Source: DATENM01 sp045807765 (GTDB lineage: Bacteria; Acidobacteriota; Blastocatellia; UBA7656). Taken from it: a DNA stretch of 64,000 nt. Position 1 is the stretch's first letter; each line of letters opens with the position of its first letter. Position numbers and translations under genes: made by a program. Shown here piece after piece: positions 62,301 through 64,000 of the stretch. The notes under the pieces were generated by a model. The model made no database searches. It was not told the DNA's origin and was given only the letters and a program-made list of their open reading frames with translations. Where the stretch lies: the NCBI GenBank assembly GCA_045807765.1, contig JBJMGU010000011.1, forward strand, positions 1-64,000. The letters run 5' to 3'.

Positions 62301-62320
62301 ATGATTCTTCGATGAGACAC
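59315..62320 (-). CDS. exported TPR-CHAT (caspase-like protease fold) protein with N-terminal SnoaL-like domain
   Basis: A 1001-residue protein starting at GTG 62320, which gives a signal peptide (RRIISAIIILALVGALPVQA). Residues 35-150 look like an NTF2/SnoaL-type domain (VQRYFAAFARKEIDAVAALW). Residues 170-560 are about ten TPRs (VANTLNNVGYLYWNQGDFQQ, TALMNMGDVMLRQQNYEQAL). The C-terminal CHAT domain has the catalytic dyad: His in VLHLATHGILD (about residue 863) and Cys in VVLSACETARG (about residue 911). CHAT proteins are cysteine peptidases of the caspase/gingipain clan. An exported form should act in the periplasm or outside the cell. The ORF is open to 62404 but that extension lacks a signal start. 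Confidence 0.88.
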   Translation of the reverse strand: MSHRRIISAIIILALVGALPVQAARAPSRLVMQEAADEAGLRDLVQRYFAAFARKEIDAVAALWSAQSPDYVAIRHAIGGLFEDARSITVNHLNVMRVTFGADGARVRVAADLTVIDAESGKEIAPFHRMQRSMRFVKEAGEWRLWSDSPAERDLAAALVKMKSSAERVALLKQEENLITLRLPYEIKLVGNQYQEAGDYATAMDAYQLALALCEQLKDDLGVANTLNNVGYLYWNQGDFQQALALWQQSLAMYEAIGGPTAAAGRAQQMNNIASIYLEQGRHAEALELYEKSMKFAESVKNVRSQATALMNMGDVMLRQQNYEQALAAYRKSLALVEPLGEPRLVADLRGNIANVLMVQGQVDAALKQFEANLSLYESLNFKDGVAGTLKNIGNCYRLQNAPAAALASYEKSLAVAEGMKNKVAMAGALLDIAEAHLAASRPEPALTAAGRAAQLARETESPDTLWRAEKYMADAYRALNQTTSARQSLDEAIRAIESLRARVAGGEQEQQRFFEDKLDPYHDMIELLLRDNRTGEALAYAERAKARVLLDVLRGGRANITKAMTREERERESSLAGSLALLNAQVARESASSKPNAARLADLKSRLQQARVEYEAFQITLYASHPELKTQRGQSPALSADQAGALLVDSHSALLEYVVTSAKTFLFVITRKADGTSDVRSYTLNIKETELTARAEQFRHQLASRDLEFRGPARELYNLLLGPAQEQLAGKDALVIIPDGALWNLPFQALMTKEAYLIERQAVAYAPSLTALSEMRRQHKRRAQTSAPTLLAIGNPAFSGHAGQATTLGGPLAALPETEAQVKTLSQIYGVANSRVYTGREASEARVKAEAAKYRVLHLATHGILDNDSPMYSRLVLAQDENNSKEDGLLEAWEIMNLDLPAEMVVLSACETARGRVGAGEGVIGLTWSVFVAGSPTTVVSQWKVDAASTNDLMVEFHRRAMNGEGKAQALRQAMLKVLRGERWKHPFYWAGFVVVGDPQ

Positions 62321-62643
62321 AGTAGCCCCCCGGTCATGCGCTTGCGAATCGGTCGCCGCGCAAGACTCACTTCTAAATGATTGGTTGGGATGGAGCGCCA
62401 ACATTCTAGCACGCCGGCGCTCTGCCGTGAACCGCTGAGCGCCCGCCTTTCATCAGTCGAAACGGACAAAAATCTTTTCTCGGCGGCGCCGGTAATATCG
62501 CCTCGCCGCGCGCCCCTTACCTGATTGTGACGAGGTCAGCGCGGCGGCAGTGCAAACGGTTCACTAGGGATGGAGCGCCGTTTCACGCCTGCCGCGCCCT
62601 CTTTTTCCGCAGCGACGCTGTTCACCCAAGGAGAGTGTGACGC

Positions 62644-62820
62644 ATGGGGGAATACGATCTGCAACCCGGACTTGAATCATCAGACGGCGGCGGTCGGCCA
62701 GCGAATATCCGCCGACCTTGTAACGCCTCAGACGGCTTTTGCTATTGCGCCGGTATTGCCGGCAAAAACTTCACCGGCCCCTGTCTGCTTTATTCAACCC
62801 CGTTAGAAAGGAACTGCTGA
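62644..62820 (+). CDS. small cysteine-containing peptide ORF (58 aa)
   Basis: ATG 62644 is preceded at 10 bases by AAGGAG and opens a 58-codon frame beginning MGEYDLQPGLES. The second half is rich in Cys and Gly: RPCNASDGFCYCAGIAGKNF, then GPCLLYSTPLERNC, with five cysteines in the last 33 residues. It could be a disulfide-rich peptide or a precursor of a modified peptide, but no modification enzyme or transporter is adjacent. The next tiny ORF starts 1 base after its stop with its own AAAGGA site. I do not recognise the family, and chance cannot be excluded at this size. Confidence 0.4.
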   Translation: MGEYDLQPGLESSDGGGRPANIRRPCNASDGFCYCAGIAGKNFTGPCLLYSTPLERNC

Positions 62821-62821
62821 A

Positions 62822-62890
62822 ATGTCTATGTCAAAGAGAATCGTCATCGCGACAGGTTTAATCGTCGCCAGTACGTTGCTGGCGGATTGA
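62822..62890 (+). pseudogene. tiny membrane-peptide ORF, possibly frameshifted
   Basis: ATG 62822 (after AAAGGAACTG) opens 22 codons, MSMSKRIVIATGLIVASTLL then AD and stop. This looks like the start of a signal peptide or membrane helix. In another frame the same stretch continues as GGLIAISAPIAVCKCMEP to a stop at 62939. A one-base change near 62880 would join the two into a roughly 39-residue membrane peptide ending in CKC. It is either a decayed gene, a sequencing error, or a very short peptide. Confidence 0.35.
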
Positions 62891-62937
62891 TCGCGATATC
62901 TGCCCCTATAGCGGTTTGCAAATGCATGGAGCCTTAG

Positions 62938-63008
62938 CCACGAAGGCACGAAGCCACAAAGCCACACAATCTTTTTTGTGTTTCTTGGTGTCTTCGTGGC
63001 TTGGTGGC
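62938..63008. repeat. palindrome of tandem CCACGAAG octamers
   Basis: The left arm (62938-62969) is four octamers of the type CCACGAAG/CCACAAAG. The right arm (62977-63008) is complementary (CTTCGTGG, CTTGGTGG), with TTTTTTG between them. It lies 33 bases beyond the 3' end of the phenylacetate-CoA ligase gene. Confidence 0.8.
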
Positions 63009-63041
63009 GATTCCTCTCACTAAGCTCATAGGAAATCCGCT

Positions 63042-64000
63042 TTAGGTGCGGTTGAAGCGCCGCGCTTTGAATTCGTAGCGCGGCAGCGAATTGGGCGCCG
63101 CTTGCTCAAGGCTGACGCGAATGCCAAACTGGCGGCGGAAGCCTGCGAGCAGGGCGCGGGCGGTTTCGGCAAACGGCGCGGCGTCTGCGGTTTCCAGGCG
63201 AATCAGCAGATCATCCATGCCGGCGACACGGTGGACGCGGACTTCGTATTCGATGACTTCGGGCAAGCCGCGGATCAGGTTATCAATGGCGCTCGGATAA
63301 AGGTTGACGCCACGCACGATCAGCATATCGTCGGCTCGGCCCAGCACGCCGCCGCGAATGCGCGCAAAGCCGCGCCCGCAGGCGCACGGCTCGCGCGTCA
63401 GCTCGACCAGATCGCCCGTGCGATAGCGCAGCACAGGCATGCAGCCGCGCCCGAGGTTGGTGATGACCAGCTCGCCCCGCTCACCTTCTGCGACCGCCGC
63501 GCTGTTTGCCGGATCGATGACGTCAAAGATGAACTCGGCTTCGTTTAGATGAATCGCGCCCGCCTGCGCTTCGCAATCGAAAGCCCACGCGCCGACCTCT
63601 GTAGCGCCCGCGTGGTCGAAGCAGGTCGCGCCCCACGCCGTTTCAATCGCCTGCTTGACGGCGGGAAGACTCGCGCCCGGCTCGCCCGCGTGAATCATCC
63701 GCCGAATCATTGAAGCGCGCAGATTGATGCCCTGCCGTTTGGCGACTTCGGCGAGGTGCAGCGCGTAAGTCGGCGTCGAGATCAACACCGTGCAGCCGTT
63801 ATCAATCAATGCCTGTAAGCGTTGCTCGGAATTCATGCCGCCGCCCGCAACCGCCATCGCGCCGACGTGCCACGCGCTGGCAATCGCCGTCCAGTGACTG
63901 ATGAACGGCCCAAACGAAAAGGCGCAGAAGACGACATCGCCCGCATTGATTCCCGCACCGCGATAGACCATGCCCCAGCAGCGCGTCCACCAGTCCCAGC
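63042..64000 (-). CDS. phenylacetate-CoA ligase family protein (partial, N-terminus outside window)
   Basis: The frame runs from the right window edge to 63042, giving about 319 residues of the C-terminal two thirds. An internal ATG at 63971 is not the true start, because in-frame coding (WWTRCWG) continues to the edge. FDHAGATEVGAWAFDCEAQ corresponds to the adenylate-forming motif that contacts AMP, and LVITNLGRGCMPVLRYRTGDLVEL and RADDMLIVRGVNLYPSAID are the conserved PaaK C-terminal motifs. Cys pairs in REPCACGRGF suit a structural site. The enzyme activates an aryl or acyl acid to its CoA thioester. The exact substrate is not determinable. Confidence 0.9.
   Translation of the reverse strand, partial: WDWWTRCWGMVYRGAGINAGDVVFCAFSFGPFISHWTAIASAWHVGAMAVAGGGMNSEQRLQALIDNGCTVLISTPTYALHLAEVAKRQGINLRASMIRRMIHAGEPGASLPAVKQAIETAWGATCFDHAGATEVGAWAFDCEAQAGAIHLNEAEFIFDVIDPANSAAVAEGERGELVITNLGRGCMPVLRYRTGDLVELTREPCACGRGFARIRGGVLGRADDMLIVRGVNLYPSAIDNLIRGLPEVIEYEVRVHRVAGMDDLLIRLETADAAPFAETARALLAGFRRQFGIRVSLEQAAPNSLPRYEFKARRFNRT

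Noticed and set aside
62570..62806. 78-residue plus-strand frame
   Set aside because: No ribosome site, proline/alanine-rich, and it overlaps the better supported 58-codon frame that has AAGGAG at 10 bases.
1..64000. tRNA or rRNA genes
   Set aside because: Intergenic gaps were read for T-loop GTTCRA and acceptor-stem patterns and rRNA landmarks; none was convincing.

Overview
The window is a 64 kb, GC-rich (roughly 60-63% by eye) piece of a chromosome, most likely from a soil Acidobacteriota of the Blastocatellia type. The markers are family-level: three full-length permeases of the acidobacterial duplicated orphan permease (ADOP) kind, one with its PadR regulator; a VWFA-related acidobacterial domain protein; an Oar-like TonB-dependent receptor with an N-terminal carboxypeptidase-regulatory domain; and several zinc-finger anti-sigma factors. 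No rRNA, tRNA, CRISPR array, transposase or phage gene was seen.

Layout. (1) 1-18153, almost all on the minus strand: an exopolysaccharide locus reading from a consensus-like promoter at 18125-18153. In transcription order it holds a polysaccharide deacetylase, Wzx-type flippase, O-antigen-ligase/polymerase, methyltransferase, two asparagine synthetase-type amidotransferases, two GT4 glycosyltransferases, a GT39-like membrane glycosyltransferase, a second methyltransferase, then (after a plus-strand VWA gene) a heparinase II/III-like lyase and a third, partial amidotransferase. (2) 18169-20416: a GMC oxidoreductase with a Tat-exported gluconate 2-dehydrogenase subunit 3-like partner. (3) 20575-21144: an orphan tandem-domain bacterial microcompartment shell protein. 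(4) 21287-24042: an AT-richer two-gene unit of a zinc-ribbon protein and a TPR protein, neither recognised. (5) 24178-27978, minus strand: ECF sigma factor, FecR-like anti-sigma factor and two exported proteins. (6) 28148-39212, plus strand: FG-GAP protein, cold-shock protein, small acidic protein, LecA-like exported protein, TonB-dependent receptor and VIT/VWA protein. (7) 39383-42618: glutamyl- and glutaminyl-tRNA synthetases. (8) 42756-54586: three ADOP permeases, PadR and a RecA/KaiC-like ATPase fused to a receiver domain. (9) 54826-62320: exported protein, a second sigma/anti-sigma pair, and an exported TPR-CHAT protease-like protein. (10) 62644-62890: two tiny ORFs with good ribosome binding sites. 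(11) 63042-64000: start-truncated phenylacetate-CoA ligase.

How it fits together. The first block should assemble, modify and export a surface polysaccharide. The PadR regulator probably controls both ADOP units, because the same palindromic operator lies, in opposite orientation, in front of PadR and in front of the leftward ADOP pair. Intergenic gaps repeatedly carry palindromes made of tandem 7- or 8-base units at the 3' ends of genes, in two or three cases supplying the stop codon. The least explained parts are the zinc-ribbon/TPR pair, the lone microcompartment shell gene, the ATPase-receiver fusion, the sigma/anti-sigma/CHAT neighbourhood and the small Cys-containing peptide ORF.
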